The position numbers and the translations under genes were made by a program. Source: JACPLA01 sp035291905 (GTDB lineage Bacteria > Bacteroidota > Ignavibacteria > UBA10030). From it: a DNA stretch of 14,033 nucleotides. The notes below the pieces were generated by a model. It made no database searches, had not been told where the DNA came from, and saw only the letters and a list, made by a program, of their open reading frames with translations. This document shows, piece by piece, positions 13,468 through 14,033 of the stretch. Location: contig DATDRF010000282.1 of assembly GCA_035291905.1 (NCBI GenBank), forward strand, positions 1 to 14,033, in the 5' to 3' direction. Numbering within the stretch: the first letter of the stretch is position 1; the number at the start of each line of letters is the position of its first letter.

Positions 13468-14033
13468 ATGAATTTCCGCGTTCCCACCAGGATCCTCCCG
13501 TTCTTCATCCTCTTCGCTGGATGTGCAGGCACAGGCATCGCGACCCGACCCGATACTCCTCTCGAGGCCCTTCGGTACGACATTGACCGCGTCCTTGCAG
13601 ATTCCGTGTTCACGCCAACGCGCGCGTCCGTCATGATCGTGTCGCTTGATCGGGGCGATACGCTCTACGAGCGCGACAGCAAGATCCTGATGAGGCCGGC
13701 GTCGAACATGAAGCTCCTCACAACTTCGACGGCGCTGAAGATTCTTGGGACCGGCTACGTGTTTCACACCTCTGTCTTCGCCGACAGTCTCACGCCGGAC
13801 GGGACAGTGAACGGCAACCTCTACCTCAAGGGAATGGGTGATCCTGACCTGACGATCTATAATCTCGACACCCTGAGCCGGCAAATGAAGTCAATCGGGA
13901 TCAAGAAGGTTACCGGGAATATTGTCGCCGATGCATCATACTTCGACGACCTCTCCTGGGGTGAGGGTTGGATGTGGGATGACGAGCCTTATTCGTTTCA
14001 AGCCTCGATTTCAGCGCTTTCCGTCAATAAGAA
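13468..14033 (+). CDS. dacB: D-alanyl-D-alanine carboxypeptidase/endopeptidase, PBP4 (S13) family, 5' part
   Basis: Only the first 188 codons are in the window; the frame is open at the right edge. The start is ATG at 13468, because an in-frame TGA lies three codons upstream; no clear ribosome-binding site is visible. Residues 1-19 look like a lipoprotein signal ending LFAGC, with Cys19 as the possible lipidated residue. The active-site motif PASNMK places the nucleophile Ser79 and Lys82 (SxxK). LYLKGMGDPDLT (118-129) and ITGNIVAD-like VTGNIVADASYFDD (148-161) are typical of the second domain of S13 peptidases. The catalytic SxN and KTG motifs should lie beyond the window. The enzyme trims peptidoglycan stem peptides or crosslinks in the periplasm. 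Transcribed divergently from secA. Confidence 0.93.
   Translation, partial: MNFRVPTRILPFFILFAGCAGTGIATRPDTPLEALRYDIDRVLADSVFTPTRASVMIVSLDRGDTLYERDSKILMRPASNMKLLTTSTALKILGTGYVFHTSVFADSLTPDGTVNGNLYLKGMGDPDLTIYNLDTLSRQMKSIGIKKVTGNIVADASYFDDLSWGEGWMWDDEPYSFQASISALSVNK

Noticed and set aside
13468..14033. Ser185-Val-Asn187 as the catalytic SxN of the PBP4 enzyme
   Set aside because: It is only about 100 residues after SxxK, whereas in E. coli PBP4 the SxN lies about 240 residues after it. This stretch corresponds to the earlier domain-II region, so the true SxN should be outside the window.

Overview
The window (a little over half G+C by eye) looks like ordinary chromosome from a Gram-negative, didermic bacterium. 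It carries housekeeping genes (uvrC, era, glnB-type PII, secA, a tRNA) next to envelope genes: a beta-barrel protein of the PorV/DUF5723-like kind, a large putative lipoprotein and a PBP4-type peptidase. The barrel family, the helical insertions in the long SecA and the PII/MCE gene types fit the Bacteroidota/Chlorobiota (FCB) superphylum, and I would guess the Ignavibacteria side. This placement is an inference; the sequence has no rRNA to settle it.

Layout. Nearly everything is on the minus strand. At the left edge is a tRNA-Val(CAC), with four short palindromes in the 172 bases downstream of it. Next come two envelope genes joined by an ATGA stop/start overlap: a ~697-residue putative lipoprotein (1741-3834) and a 468-residue outer-membrane barrel (338-1744). 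Upstream of them is a tight four-gene run read right to left: DUF1015 protein, EamA-type transporter, methylmalonyl-CoA epimerase, UvrC. Its junctions are a 4-bp GTGA overlap, a 2-bp gap and a near-abutting join. Then a 258-base repeat-rich spacer, era, a PII gene (glnB), a spacer built of 7-bp repeats, and secA. At the right edge, diverging from secA across a 250-base spacer, a plus-strand gene for a D-Ala-D-Ala carboxypeptidase (S13/PBP4 family) runs off the window.

How the genes relate. SecA drives protein export and so would serve the two secreted envelope proteins and the lipoprotein-like PBP4 enzyme. The UvrC operon mixes DNA repair with metabolism (propionate/methylmalonyl-CoA epimerisation) and transport, and no single pathway unites it. 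PII stands alone without amtB or glnA beside it.

Regulation. The secA promoter is very clear (TTGACT, 17 bp, TATATT). Two weaker candidates with the same 17-bp spacing lie upstream of the lipoprotein gene and the tRNA. The most unusual material is in the spacers: short-unit (mostly 7-bp) repeats, different in sequence at each locus and often arranged as inverted arms, plus several perfect hairpins. I found no mobile element, CRISPR array, phage gene or defence system, and nothing that I would call a new multi-gene system.
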